A DNA stretch of 43,010 bases from Candidatus Muproteobacteria bacterium. GTDB lineage: Bacteria; Pseudomonadota; Gammaproteobacteria; Acidiferrobacterales; SPGG2. Location: NCBI GenBank assembly GCA_003251795.1, contig QKEI01000151.1:1-43010 (forward strand), given 5' to 3'. Positions 24,839-33,465 of the stretch are shown here, in pieces (within the stretch, counting starts at the first letter, position 1; each line of letters starts with the position of its first letter). The notes below the pieces were generated by a model, which searched no databases, was not told the DNA's origin, and saw nothing but the letters and a program-made list of their open reading frames with translations. A program made the translations under genes and the position numbers.

Positions 24839-25155
24839 AATCATCAGCGCTTTTCGTCGGGATTTTGGCGGCCAAGGCGCTAGAGTAGCAAAGATCGACG
24901 AGTCATGCCTGTCGGCCGGGGTCGCGGTTACCAGCTGCGTCCGCCTCATCGCTTGGGGGCGTCTTGTCGCATACAGGCCCGGTAGGTGGCGCCTATAATG
25001 ACTAGTGGACGGGTGAGCAATTAGGGTATACTGCCGCCACTGCAGTGTAATGATATCGGTCTATTCGGAAGTCCCTCCTAAAAGGTTCGCCCGCGTTTCC
25101 CGTTTGAAGATCTGCAGGGAAGTAACTTGTTCAATATACAGAGGATCTATTCTTT
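24839..25155 (+). promoter_or_regulatory. Promoter and long leader of the first cold-shock gene
   Basis: A TATACT -10 at 25027-25032 is the counterpart of the -10 of the second cold-shock gene, and a TATAAT at 24994-24999 is an alternative. The leader from about 25057 to the ATG aligns with the second leader (shared AAGGTTCGCC and GAGGATCT). Cold-shock leaders of this length often fold as thermosensors. GAGGATCT lies 9-16 bases before the ATG. Confidence 0.5.
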
Positions 25156-25362
25156 ATGAGTACTGGTACTGTTAAGTGGTTCAATGAATCCAAAGGTTAT
25201 GGTTTCATCACGCCGCAGGACGGCGGCAAAGACGTGTTCGTACATCACTCCGCTATTACGGGCACCGGCTTCAAGACCCTGACCGAGGGGCAACGTGTCA
25301 CCTTTCAGGTTCAGCAAGGTCCCAAGGGCCTGCAGGCGGTGGACGTTACACCTAGCCGCTAA
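25156..25362 (+). CDS. Cold-shock protein, CspA family (copy 1)
   Basis: A 68-residue cold-shock domain protein with KGYGFITP (RNP1) and VFVHHSAI (RNP2), which bind single-stranded nucleic acids and act as RNA chaperones. It is followed by its own strong terminator. The coding DNA shares a 134-base identical block with copy 2 530 bases downstream; only the first codons and about the last 20 codons differ (FQVQQ here, FDVKQ in copy 2). The two proteins should act almost alike, so a difference in regulation is the likely reason for keeping both. Confidence 0.97.
   Translation: MSTGTVKWFNESKGYGFITPQDGGKDVFVHHSAITGTGFKTLTEGQRVTFQVQQGPKGLQAVDVTPSR
25168..25301 (+). repeat. Direct repeat with identical csp coding block, copy 1
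   Basis: These 134 bases are identical to 25698-25831. A further 31-base identical block lies near the 3' end of both genes. No synonymous differences occur inside the block although the leaders differ at many positions. Confidence 0.9.
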
Positions 25363-25387
25363 CGCTCAGTCGTAAGACCTGACAATG

Positions 25388-25418
25388 AGACCCCGCCGCA
25401 TAGCGGGGTCTTTTTTTT
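25388..25418 (+). terminator. Rho-independent terminator after csp copy 1
   Basis: AGACCCCGC and GCGGGGTCT form a nine-base-pair stem with a six-base loop, followed by an unbroken run of T. It isolates the two cold-shock genes from each other. Confidence 0.93.
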
Positions 25419-25685
25419 GGCGGGGAAGCTGCCAAGAGGCGGCTTCTTTAAGACTTGCAGCGCTAGCCGGATATGTGTCACAGACGCGCTGCTCTATGCC
25501 TGCGGGGCTTGTGCCAAGGTCGGTTCCTGGTAGACAATTGGCGACGTAGTAACGGATGGCCTATACTTTTTTTGTTTGACAAATGCCGGTTTAGTCGAAA
25601 TTCCTACCCAAGGTTCGCCTGCAATCTCTTTTCTGTAATCTCCAGGTAACAACACTGTCAGTTTATTCTTGAGGATCTTTCACCT
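25419..25685 (+). promoter_or_regulatory. Promoter and leader of the second cold-shock gene
   Basis: TTGGCG (25538-25543), an 18-base spacer and TATACT (25562-25567) give a plausible sigma70 promoter. The leader of about 110 bases shares AAGGTTCGCC and GAGGATCTTT with the first csp leader. The -10 to ATG distance is 124 bases here and 129 in copy 1, so both units descend from one duplication. Confidence 0.6.
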
Positions 25686-25892
25686 ATGCGTACGGGAACT
25701 GTTAAGTGGTTCAATGAATCCAAAGGTTATGGTTTCATCACGCCGCAGGACGGCGGCAAAGACGTGTTCGTACATCACTCCGCTATTACGGGCACCGGCT
25801 TCAAGACCCTGACCGAGGGGCAACGTGTCACGTTCGATGTCAAGCAAGGTCCCAAGGGCCTGCAGGCGGTGGATGTGACCCCCGCGCGTTGA
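25686..25892 (+). CDS. Cold-shock protein, CspA family (copy 2)
   Basis: A 68-residue paralogue of the gene at 25156, with the same RNP1 KGYGFITP and RNP2 VFVHHSAI. Differences are limited to the second residue (R for S) and the late segment FDVKQ and TPAR. It has its own promoter, leader and terminator. The ribosome site GAGGATC is 8-14 bases before the ATG. Gene conversion or a very recent duplication best explains the identical core. Confidence 0.97.
   Translation: MRTGTVKWFNESKGYGFITPQDGGKDVFVHHSAITGTGFKTLTEGQRVTFDVKQGPKGLQAVDVTPAR
25698..25831 (+). repeat. Direct repeat with identical csp coding block, copy 2
   Basis: These 134 bases are identical to 25168-25301. The repeat distance is 530 bases. 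Recombination between the two would delete one gene and the terminator between them. Confidence 0.9.
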
Positions 25893-25916
25893 GTCCTACG
25901 GCTGCTACGAATTTCG

Positions 25917-25943
25917 AAACCCCGCCCATGGGCGGGGTTTTTT
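25917..25943 (+). terminator. Rho-independent terminator after csp copy 2
   Basis: AAACCCCGCC and GGCGGGGTTT pair around a short CATG-centred loop, followed by TTTT. The stem differs in sequence from that of copy 1 but has the same design. Confidence 0.92.
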
Positions 25944-26256
25944 GTTTGAGAGCAACATCGCGGTGCGTCGTGTCTGACGGGCGGGCGGTGATAAACGCGA
26001 CAGCTTAAAAAAGATGGCCCGAGCGCGGGAGGCACGATCGGGCCGAGGGGTCATCCGGCACGCCAGGTAAGAGGGGGGGTGTCAGGGTGTCGGCGTGACC
26101 ATAATCGCTGTACCTAAATGGACTGTCGGTACAACACCCGCTACCTAAGGTAGCTTGTCCAACTTAAGGCAAGCTTAACAACATTATTGTGCAGGCGGGG
26201 AAGCCGCTTTGCGGCCGTGGCGCTAGGTTGCTAGCCGGGGAGGCAGGCAGTTTCGC
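25944..26256. other. Intergenic region with short palindrome
   Basis: No gene is seen. GCTACCT-A-AGGTAGC at 26140-26154 is a perfect 7-base inverted repeat, and GCCGC-TTT-GCGGC occurs near 26204. The region separates the second cold-shock unit from the 3' end of the leftward FAH gene. A protein-binding site or part of a leftward 3' end is possible. Confidence 0.45.
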
Positions 26257-26955
26257 TTACTCGATTATCACCTCGAGTTCGCCGATCCTGTCGATGTGGC
26301 CCTGCAGGCGATCGCCGCGCACGACACGTCCGACACCAGCCGGGGTACCGGTGAAGATAAGGTCGCCGGGAGCGAGCGTGAGAAATCGAGACAGATAAGC
26401 TATCGCCTCTTCAACCTTCCAGATCTGTTGATTCAGGTTACCCGATTGCCGGGTCTCGCCGTTCACCTTCAACCAGATCGCCCCCTCTCCGGGATGACCG
26501 ATCTTGCTTGCCGGTTGCACGGATGAGCACGGCGCGGCATAGTCGAAACCCTTCGCCATATCCCATGGCCGTCCGAGTTTTTTGGCTTCCCCCTGTAGAT
26601 CGCGGCGGGTCATATCGATACCAGCGGCATAGCCAAAGACGTGCTCGAGCGCTCGTGTTTCCGGGATATCGTGTCCGCCCGTGCCCAGCACGACGACGAG
26701 CTCCATTTCGTGTTGCAGGTCGTTGGTCAGAGGGGGGTAGGGTATGTTACCTCCGCCGGCGACGACGGTGTCCGCCGGTTTACCAAAGAAAAAGGGCGGT
26801 TCGCGATTGGGGTCGCCGCCCATCTCCACCGCATGGTCCGCATAATTGCGACCGACGCAGTAGATGCGACGGATCGGCACGAGCTGCTCACTCCCGGCAA
26901 CCGGAAGCGACGGCACCGGTGGGGGTACAAAAACATATCGTGAGTTCGTGATCAT
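26257..26955 (-). CDS. Fumarylacetoacetate hydrolase (FAH) family protein
   Basis: A 232-residue FAH-fold hydrolase or decarboxylase. It has the family landmarks [39 protein letters not shown] with two metal-ligand Glu residues, [16 protein letters not shown] and, near the end, [16 protein letters not shown]. The closest known functions are fumarylpyruvate hydrolase and acylpyruvase, acting on C-C bonds of beta-diketo acids with a divalent metal. The start is set at ATG 26955 because AAGGA lies about 10-14 bases before it; the next ATG upstream has no ribosome site. No aromatic catabolism genes are adjacent, so the substrate is open. Confidence 0.9.
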   Translation of the reverse strand: MITNSRYVFVPPPVPSLPVAGSEQLVPIRRIYCVGRNYADHAVEMGGDPNREPPFFFGKPADTVVAGGGNIPYPPLTNDLQHEMELVVVLGTGGHDIPETRALEHVFGYAAGIDMTRRDLQGEAKKLGRPWDMAKGFDYAAPCSSVQPASKIGHPGEGAIWLKVNGETRQSGNLNQQIWKVEEAIAYLSRFLTLAPGDLIFTGTPAGVGRVVRGDRLQGHIDRIGELEVIIE

Positions 26956-27179
26956 TGCGTTATTTTTCCTTAGGCCTTCGTTATTGAGCGGCATAATACA
27001 CGAAATCAGGTGCCATCGATCAATGTAGATTAGGCAAGCGCTACGCTTATTGATGGCTCAAGCGTCGTCAGGCATATAATGCCGGGCGCACGGTCGCGGA
27101 AGATCGCGCCCGGACGAGGCAAGTTAACTTCCTGTTATGCAAGAGTCTTGATGACGGGTCCTATCGGGAGGACATGACC

Positions 27180-27566
27180 ATGTTCGAGCCGTTAACGATT
27201 CCTTACGGTGCTGTGATGCTTTTCAACGTCGTGAAACTCAAGCAAGGAGTCACTGTGGACGATGTCGAACTCGCCATCGGCGAGATGTGCAACACTGTCA
27301 AGAACACCTATGGCGACGAGGCCGGTGGTTTCCTCGGCGGTCAGGTGTTCAAGTACACTGGCTTTGTCTCCGAGGAAGGCTCGTTCGATGCCACCAGGAA
27401 AACGGACGAGCACATAGCCATTCTTACCTATTGGAAGTCGTTCGATCAGCACGAGCGATCGCATGCAGACCACATATTCAGGGAGAAATTCGGCGCGGTC
27501 GCCCAGTTCTGCACGGAGACCTATGAAACCGGTTATGAAATGCTCTGGCAAGGTGCGCCGGAGTAA
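27180..27566 (+). CDS. Conserved hypothetical protein, possible dimeric alpha-beta barrel
   Basis: A 128-residue soluble protein. The pattern VMLFNVVKLKQGVTVDDVE, GGFLGGQVFKYTGFVSEEG, HIAILTYWKSFDQHERSHAD and a final GYEMLWQG resembles antibiotic biosynthesis monooxygenase-like small domains (beta-alpha-beta-beta-alpha), but I cannot place it in a named family. GGGAGG at 27166-27171 fits ATG 27180 (eight bases) better than ATG 27174 (two bases), so the second ATG is chosen. It has a well-conserved look and a clean ribosome site, and is probably real. Confidence 0.7.
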   Translation: MFEPLTIPYGAVMLFNVVKLKQGVTVDDVELAIGEMCNTVKNTYGDEAGGFLGGQVFKYTGFVSEEGSFDATRKTDEHIAILTYWKSFDQHERSHADHIFREKFGAVAQFCTETYETGYEMLWQGAPE

Positions 27567-27672
27567 TCAATGGTCCGGTTATCACGGCCCTGCCAGCGAA
27601 CAGGTCACCTTTACTTCCTGAGCGGATCGAGAGGATCATAGTACCTGCCCGGCTACGGCCAACGGTGGATAC

Positions 27673-28050
27673 ATGATCGATTTCGTATGCTGGAATTGTG
27701 GTGCCTCGCTGAAGCATGAGCTGCTGCCGCTATCGCGGCGCGCGGTTTGTGCAGTGTGCGAGGTGGAACTGCATGTTTGCCGGCTCTGTCAGTTCTACGA
27801 TCGCCGAGTCAGCGATCAATGCACCGAGGATCGCGCAGAACAAGTACGAGAAAAGGAGCGAGCCAACTTTTGCGATTACTTCAAGCCGAAAGCACACGCC
27901 TACGTTGCGGGCGATGACTCCAAGGCGCGAACAGCTAAGAATCGACTCGAGGGATTATTCGGAACGACAGATGGAGAACCGACGGCTACAGAAGACGTGC
28001 AACAAAAGTGGGATCGGCTCTTTGGAGCGGGAGAGAAGAAGGGCAAGTAG
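27673..28050 (+). CDS. Zinc-ribbon protein, unknown
   Basis: A 125-residue cytoplasmic protein with three paired-cysteine motifs: CWNC at residue 6, CAVC at about 26 and CRLC at about 36, then QFYDRRVSDQCTED and NFCDYF, with two more Cys. These likely bind zinc in a rubredoxin-like or ribbon fold. The C-terminal half is charged with no fold seen. It lies between the gene at 27180 and the SulP gene in the same direction and might share transcripts with either. Confidence 0.7.
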   Translation: MIDFVCWNCGASLKHELLPLSRRAVCAVCEVELHVCRLCQFYDRRVSDQCTEDRAEQVREKERANFCDYFKPKAHAYVAGDDSKARTAKNRLEGLFGTTDGEPTATEDVQQKWDRLFGAGEKKGK

Positions 28051-28177
28051 CCAGCGCAAGAAAACCCCATTCGGTTGCTGCCCACGCTAACAAACGACAA
28101 CAACCAATAACTATAGCAACACCATGTATCGATCGACACCGGCCGCGTTTCAGGAGGGCATAGGCGCAGGTGCATGA

Positions 28178-30406
28178 ATGCGCATACTAAGCCAGGCTCT
28201 CATCTTTCTCGGCATACACCGAGCTAACGCACTCGACGCATTGACTGCGAGCCTGGCGACGTCGTGCCTAGCCTTGAGCGCCTGTATTTCCTATCCGACA
28301 CTGATCTTTTCTGCTGACCTTGCGCAATACTACCCCGCCGGCCTCGGCCTCGCCCTGGTCAGCGCTGCGATTGTCGGTACCACGATTGCAGCTACGAGCT
28401 CATATACCGGTTCGGTAGCTTATGTCCAGTCGCAACCGGTGGTGGTCATTGGCGTGATTGCAAGCTCGATTGCTGCAACCTTACACGCGGCGGGTATGGA
28501 CGATCGTATTCTGCCGAATGTGCTCGTGTTGATCACCTTGTCTTCATTATTGTTAGGTCTGGTGTTCGCGCTATTCGGAAAATTCAGGTACGGCGATCTC
28601 ATCAGATATATCCCGTTTCCAGTGATAGGCGGCTTTCTTGCGGCGATCGGTTGGGTGTTGACCCGGGCATCGTTCACGGTAACGACCGGAATCAACGCCA
28701 CCACCGAGCACATCCTTTTGCTGTTTCGCTACGATGAGGTACTGCGCTGGGCGCCGGGCATATGTTTGGGTGCGGCCCTGTGGTATTTGCAACGCTGGCG
28801 CGTCAACCGGTTCAATCTGCCGGCAATCTTGCTCGGATCGGTGGTGTTTTTTTGGATTGTCGCGTTCGCCGTTGGTCGATCGCCACCTGCGCTTGCGGAA
28901 GCGGGATGGCTCATCGGACCGTTGCCGCAAGGTCACCTGTGGACGCCGGCACGTCATATTGCGGCACTCGCCAACGCCGATTGGTGGTTGTTCCCCAGAG
29001 AGATCATCGGTTTCGGCACCCTGCTGGTGTTGTCTTCGGTCTCGCTACTGCTGGCCGCCAGCAGCGTCGAGCTCGCAGTCCGGGAGGACATCGACCTCAA
29101 TCAGCAGCTACGTGTCGCCGGTGTGGCCAATCTCTTGGGCGGTCTAGCGGGAGGATTGCCCGGTTACCAGGGGCCCGGCCCCTCGATTCTAACCAGCCGC
29201 CTGGGTGTGCCAGTACGTTTCGTCGGTCTCAGCACGGCGCTGGTGTGCCTTGCGGTACTGCTATTCGGTACCTCGTTTCTCTCATATGTGCCAAAAATGA
29301 CCGTCGGGTTGGTGCTTTTCTATACAGGGCTGGGATTACTGGTCGAGCAGCTGTATCGGAGCTTTTTCCGCATGACCAGCGGTGATTATCTGGTGCTTGT
29401 GACCGTATTCCTGGTCTCGGTTTTTGTTGGTTTTATGGAAGGGATCGGCGTTGGCGTAGTGTTTGGCCTGATTATCTTTGTAATCAAGTACAGTCGCGTC
29501 GGGGTTACGCGCCGCGTGGCCTCGGGCTCGGTACTGCACAGTAACGTTGACCGTCCCGAGAATCTAAGAGAGGCGCTGAAGCAATCGGGCGACCAGATTT
29601 TGACGATGACACTTCAGGGATACATCTTTTTCGGGACAGCTAACAAGCTCGTGAATGCGATCAAGGAACGAATCGCGGCAGCGGAACAACCGGCACTTAC
29701 ACATTTGATTCTGGATTTCTCGTTGGTGAATGGTCTGGATTCATCTGCGCTCGCGAGCTTCACAAAAATGGCGCAGTATTCCGAGCTGCATGATTTCCGC
29801 CTGGTGTTATCTAACCTTGCGGACGAGACTAAGGCACTATTGCGGCGCGAACACATCTACGAAGGCGAACACAAGAACATTCGGGTGTTTCCCGATTTGG
29901 ACCGTGCGCTGGAATGGAGCGAGAACGAAATACTCGCCAAGCAAGAACTACTGGTGTCCAGTTTGCTCGTGCCGATCGAAGCAACGCTGGAGAGTATTTT
30001 CCCGGAAACTGTGGAAGCCCAGGAGTTCCGTTCGTTCCTTGACTCGTTCGACTTCGTGAAGGGTGATGCGTTGATCCAAGAAGGCGCAGAATCAGACGAC
30101 CTTTTTTTCATCGAATCAGGGCAGGTGATGGTGGTGCTGGCGCTGCCAGACGGAGCCGAAATGCGCCTGCGGACCATGGATGCGGGAACGGTGGTCGGTG
30201 AGATCGCGTTCTATCTCGGGTTGCCACGCTCCGCCTCCGTGATCGGATCTGAACGCGGGCGAGCTTACCGGTTATCGCGTGAAAGCCTGGCCAAACTACG
30301 TAGCGAAAAGCCGGAAATGGCTGCAAGATTCCACGAATACATGGCACGCATGCTGGCCGACAAGTTGTTGGACACCACGCGTCTATTGAGCGTGCTCAAG
30401 ACTTGA
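28178..30406 (+). CDS. SulP anion transporter fused to STAS and cNMP-binding domains
   Basis: A 742-residue inner-membrane protein. Residues 1-435 are the SulP transport core with about 12-14 segments (SQPVVVIGVIASS, GLPGYQGPGPSIL, FMEGIGVGVVFGLIIF). A STAS domain is centred near 510 (HLILDFSLVNGLDSSALASF), followed by a Crp-type cyclic nucleotide-binding domain from about 610 to 730 (DALIQEGAESDDLFFIESGQV, GTVVGEIAFYLGLPRSAS). The canonical RSA motif after the glycine loop that holds the phosphate is present as PRSAS. The fusion suggests gating by cAMP or a similar nucleotide. The anion (sulfate, bicarbonate or other) cannot be told. Confidence 0.92.
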   Translation: MRILSQALIFLGIHRANALDALTASLATSCLALSACISYPTLIFSADLAQYYPAGLGLALVSAAIVGTTIAATSSYTGSVAYVQSQPVVVIGVIASSIAATLHAAGMDDRILPNVLVLITLSSLLLGLVFALFGKFRYGDLIRYIPFPVIGGFLAAIGWVLTRASFTVTTGINATTEHILLLFRYDEVLRWAPGICLGAALWYLQRWRVNRFNLPAILLGSVVFFWIVAFAVGRSPPALAEAGWLIGPLPQGHLWTPARHIAALANADWWLFPREIIGFGTLLVLSSVSLLLAASSVELAVREDIDLNQQLRVAGVANLLGGLAGGLPGYQGPGPSILTSRLGVPVRFVGLSTALVCLAVLLFGTSFLSYVPKMTVGLVLFYTGLGLLVEQLYRSFFRMTSGDYLVLVTVFLVSVFVGFMEGIGVGVVFGLIIFVIKYSRVGVTRRVASGSVLHSNVDRPENLREALKQSGDQILTMTLQGYIFFGTANKLVNAIKERIAAAEQPALTHLILDFSLVNGLDSSALASFTKMAQYSELHDFRLVLSNLADETKALLRREHIYEGEHKNIRVFPDLDRALEWSENEILAKQELLVSSLLVPIEATLESIFPETVEAQEFRSFLDSFDFVKGDALIQEGAESDDLFFIESGQVMVVLALPDGAEMRLRTMDAGTVVGEIAFYLGLPRSASVIGSERGRAYRLSRESLAKLRSEKPEMAARFHEYMARMLADKLLDTTRLLSVLKT

Positions 30407-30427
30407 GGAAAGCTTCGCCCATACATG

Positions 30428-31438
30428 TCACACGTGGAGCTCGATAATGTCGCCGTCGGCCACCGCATGATCCCGCCCTACCTGTAGCCCGTTGCATTCT
30501 TGGCCGCGCCAAAGACGGGCATACTTCAACGATTGCGCTATCTCCTTATGCACCAACACCGCCACGTCATGCACGGTTTGGCCTCCGCGAACGGTGAAGG
30601 GTCTGCCCGTGTCAGCTGCCCTTCCGGGAGTCTTGGTGTATACGCGCACGATGGCCAGCTGAGTAAACAACCATGGCGCTATATCTTCGAGACCCTCGCC
30701 GGTGATCGCTGACACTGCGATGGTGTGGTAGCGCAAGCCGCTCAGTTCCCGAAATACCTGCAGCTCTTGCTGCCATAGCGGGATCTCGTCGATTTTGCTG
30801 GCGACCATCAAAGTCGGCAGCTTGATGGCAAAGGGGTCGGTCGAGGCATCGTCGCCGCTAAGCAAAGTCCACGCAGTTGTCAGGGTGACGCGTTTCTCCA
30901 ACAAGATATCGTGAACTGCCCTAATTTGATCGACGCAGGTTGGATCATTGAGATCCACGACCAGCAGGGCCGCATCGGCGGGTTGCAGCGCGTTCGCCAG
31001 CCAGGGCACCGGATGCTCGCGGGCTACCGGTGGCAAATCGACCAGCTGAAAATGGATATCCTCGTATGCCAGCATCCCTGGCTGTGGGAACTGAGTGGTG
31101 AAAGGATACGGGCCACAGTGCGCATTCGACCCGGTTAGCTTGGCGTGCAACGTAGACTTGCCCGCATTCGCCGGGCCAATCAAGGCAATCTGGGCAGCCC
31201 CCTCGGGGCGGATCACGGTTGCCGGGCCGGTTCGAGCGCCGCCCTTCTTCGGTGCAGCCAGCTCGTCGGTAAGCTGCTTAATGCGGGACTTTATATCCGC
31301 TTGCAGGTGATCGGTGCCCTTGTGCTTGGGAATTGTACGGAGCATCTCGCGCAGGCACTCGAGGCGCTCTTTGGCATCGCGCGCACCCCTATAGGCTGCC
31401 TCGGCGGCTTTGTATTCCGGTGTCAGGTTAGCAGGCAT
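30428..31438 (-). CDS. DRG/Obg-like GTPase with TGS domain
   Basis: A 336-residue cytoplasmic GTPase. The helical N-terminus is followed by a G domain with P-loop GPANAGKS (88-95), YPFTTQ as G2, VDLPP (133-137) where G3 would read DxxG, and ASKID as G4. A TGS domain of about 70 residues ends the protein (YTKTPGRAADTGRPFTVRGG to DGDIIELHV). It resembles eukaryote/archaeal DRG and bacterial relatives that bind ribosomes. The G3 change DLPG to DLPP may slow hydrolysis. GGAG eight bases before ATG 31438 favours this start over GTG 31447. Confidence 0.88.
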   Translation of the reverse strand: MPANLTPEYKAAEAAYRGARDAKERLECLREMLRTIPKHKGTDHLQADIKSRIKQLTDELAAPKKGGARTGPATVIRPEGAAQIALIGPANAGKSTLHAKLTGSNAHCGPYPFTTQFPQPGMLAYEDIHFQLVDLPPVAREHPVPWLANALQPADAALLVVDLNDPTCVDQIRAVHDILLEKRVTLTTAWTLLSGDDASTDPFAIKLPTLMVASKIDEIPLWQQELQVFRELSGLRYHTIAVSAITGEGLEDIAPWLFTQLAIVRVYTKTPGRAADTGRPFTVRGGQTVHDVAVLVHKEIAQSLKYARLWRGQECNGLQVGRDHAVADGDIIELHV

Positions 31439-31941
31439 AATCGCCACTCCAGCGCAAGGATTGGAGCTTCAATTTCTTGACGCTATACATCGCCTTAGCC
31501 GCACGAACCGCAGAGCTGCGCCTCTTGCCCGGAGGTAATGGGAAATGATTCACCAATGTGCAGCTTCTATCTTGGTCGCAAGTGTCACAGCCCGGCAAAG
31601 CACCCCTCGGAATCGCGCTTTAGGGCGAGCGTGACGCTTTGCTCGCCGCGGAATCGGATACTGCCTCATTTACCCGAACCTTCAGCAATGTCCGAGCCGG
31701 AACGCAAGAGCACTTCAAGGTCAAATTCGGCAAGTTCATGGTCAATTTCGACGGTGCTTCGAAGTACGCTTTGGTATTTGTGACCGAGGATTGACTCCCC
31801 GTACAACCCGTGCGGTTTGTGAAGTTTCCGCTGCGAGTTCATGCCCGGAGCAGAACGTGGGCCATAAGGTCAAGTCTACGACAGCAGTATACAATAGGCC
31901 TTTGGAGACCCTTCAACATCACCTTTGGCGTGTGACAAACA
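31439..31941. other. Intergenic region of about 500 bases with a short unidentified frame
   Basis: The leftmost part is the leader of the leftward GTPase gene. A rightward frame from TTG 31639 to TGA 31794 encodes about 51 residues ending NFDGASKYALVFVTED, of protein-like composition but no recognised family. It may be the tail of a lost gene. No RNA gene or terminator was seen. Confidence 0.4.
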
Positions 31942-32250
31942 ATGGCTATTTCTGATCAGGACTTGTCAGATTTCGATCAGGCGGCGGAGCAAGCCGTCGC
32001 CCTCGGCAATCGCCTGTTAGAACAGAGCGAAGACGCGGATCAATGGGAAGTTGCCTCTGGATTACTGGCAGGGGCGGTGCAGTTCTGGTTATACACGCGC
32101 CAGCCCTGTGGTGACCCGTTGTGTGAATCCTGCGGCGAGGTCGATTCGGCCGAGAAGAGAATGCGCAAATTACTCGAGGAATTGACAAGCTCGGCGGAAG
32201 AGAGCGAGTACTATCATTCGCCGAATGATGCGAACGTGGGCCGCGCCTGA
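31942..32250 (+). CDS. Small acidic protein with CxxxxCxxC motif
   Basis: A 102-residue soluble protein, acidic and helical, with one cysteine cluster CGDPLCESCGEVD (about 56-68) that could bind a metal or form a disulfide. No family is recognised. The ATG follows GTGTGACAAACA without a good ribosome site. It might be a partner of the downstream membrane operon but is 370 bases away. Confidence 0.55.
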   Translation: MAISDQDLSDFDQAAEQAVALGNRLLEQSEDADQWEVASGLLAGAVQFWLYTRQPCGDPLCESCGEVDSAEKRMRKLLEELTSSAEESEYYHSPNDANVGRA

Positions 32251-32619
32251 ACACTTGCCGCTGCAGCATTAACTGCCGCCGCGGAGGCGGCACGTGGCCG
32301 AGCCACTCGATGTTGCTCACGCACGAATGACCTTTGGCGCGGACCTCCTTGGTGATAGGCGCCAAGGACGCCGGTTTCGCTCGCCAAGATTGATATCTCC
32401 CTTGCTTGGTGCACTGCGACGTTTCTCCGCCCACCGTGGTGTCGAGTTCCTTCCCGGCCCACGGCCCTTCTGGGTTTGCCAGCGAAGAAGAAGAGCCTTG
32501 ATCGGCGCGATATATAAGCTATTGTTCTTAAAGCTTTCCTAGCGCCGCTAGCACGCGAATGGCACGCGAATTGCACAAATTCGCCTAGGCATATTGCCGA
32601 ACAAGGGAGTGGCACCGCC
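32251..32619. other. Intergenic region with inverted repeats
   Basis: GCCGCC-GCGGA-GGCGGC at 32275-32291 and the arms CCTTTGGCGC (32331-32340) and GCGCCAAGG (32359-32367) are inverted repeats. No U-tract follows. A leftward frame of about 169 codons overlaps but lacks a signature. The promoter of the proton-channel operon should lie near 32510 (TATATAAG). Confidence 0.45.
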
Positions 32620-33465
32620 ATGACCAAGACACTTACCCAGGAAGGGAGGGCACGGCCCATGGAATCCACAGCGGTGACGAGCCGCTCGCAGCATTGTGAG
32701 GCGTTGCCTCGCAGCCATCTCAACGATCTCTACGCCCACATGTCCCCAATCGCCCCACGGATCGACACGAACCGGCCAACCCAGGCGTTGCCGGAGCTCG
32801 CCGCGTGGTTGCTCAATATGGTACGGAGCCAGTCGCAGGATCCACACCGCTATCTGCTGGTTCTGCGATTCGTGTTGCTCAATCTCGTGGGGTTCGCCCT
32901 GCTCGGTGCTGCCTATGTGCACGGGCTAGTAGGCATGGTAATCACCGCCGACCGTACGTACCTGTCGGTCTTGATCTTCTTGGTATTTGTCGGAGGTCTC
33001 GGCATCTGCACACGCAAAGTCTGGCAGACAAGCCGCGAGCTCAATAGTGTGCGCGAATCTGGCACCGGGAGTGAAGCGGCAGCGATGCGCCACCTGGCAC
33101 CGATGCTTGGGCGTACCGCGGAAAGCCGGGCAAACCTTGCTGGAGCTGTGCGTCTGCGCCTTTCGCATCGTATTGCGATCGTACGCAACATCGCCAACAG
33201 CCTTGTACTGCTCGGGCTCATCGGTACTGTGCTCGGCTTTATCATTGCTCTCTCGGGCGTCGACCCCGAGCGTGCCGCAGACATTAGTGCGATCGCACCA
33301 ATGGTTTCTACGCTTATCAGCGGAATGTCAACCGCACTCTACACTACACTGGTCGGCGCAGTTCTAAATGTTTGGCTGATGGCCAACCATCAATTGTTAG
33401 CAGGTGGCACGGTCAAACTGATCGCCGCGTTAGTCGAGCGGGCAGAAGACCATGCGCGAGGTTGA
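32620..33465 (+). CDS. MotA/TolQ/ExbB-like proton channel protein
   Basis: A 281-residue inner-membrane protein with four likely segments at about 82-105, 114-131, 194-212 and 228-254. The last two and their linker (LVLLGLIGTVLGFIIAL, MVSTLISGMSTALYTTLVGAVLN) carry the hallmark of the TolQ/ExbB/MotA family. These form pentamers around a dimeric partner and use the proton gradient to drive motion. A long polar N-terminus (1-75) and an insert between segments 2 and 3 are unlike plain ExbB. ATG 32659 with GGGAGG is an alternative start. It overlaps the next gene by 14 bases, indicating translational coupling. Confidence 0.85.
   Translation: MTKTLTQEGRARPMESTAVTSRSQHCEALPRSHLNDLYAHMSPIAPRIDTNRPTQALPELAAWLLNMVRSQSQDPHRYLLVLRFVLLNLVGFALLGAAYVHGLVGMVITADRTYLSVLIFLVFVGGLGICTRKVWQTSRELNSVRESGTGSEAAAMRHLAPMLGRTAESRANLAGAVRLRLSHRIAIVRNIANSLVLLGLIGTVLGFIIALSGVDPERAADISAIAPMVSTLISGMSTALYTTLVGAVLNVWLMANHQLLAGGTVKLIAALVERAEDHARG

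Noticed and set aside
32214-32723. Leftward frame of about 169 codons overlapping the proton-channel gene start
   Set aside because: No domain is recognisable, it is Arg and Ala rich, and it overlaps a clear gene on the other strand.
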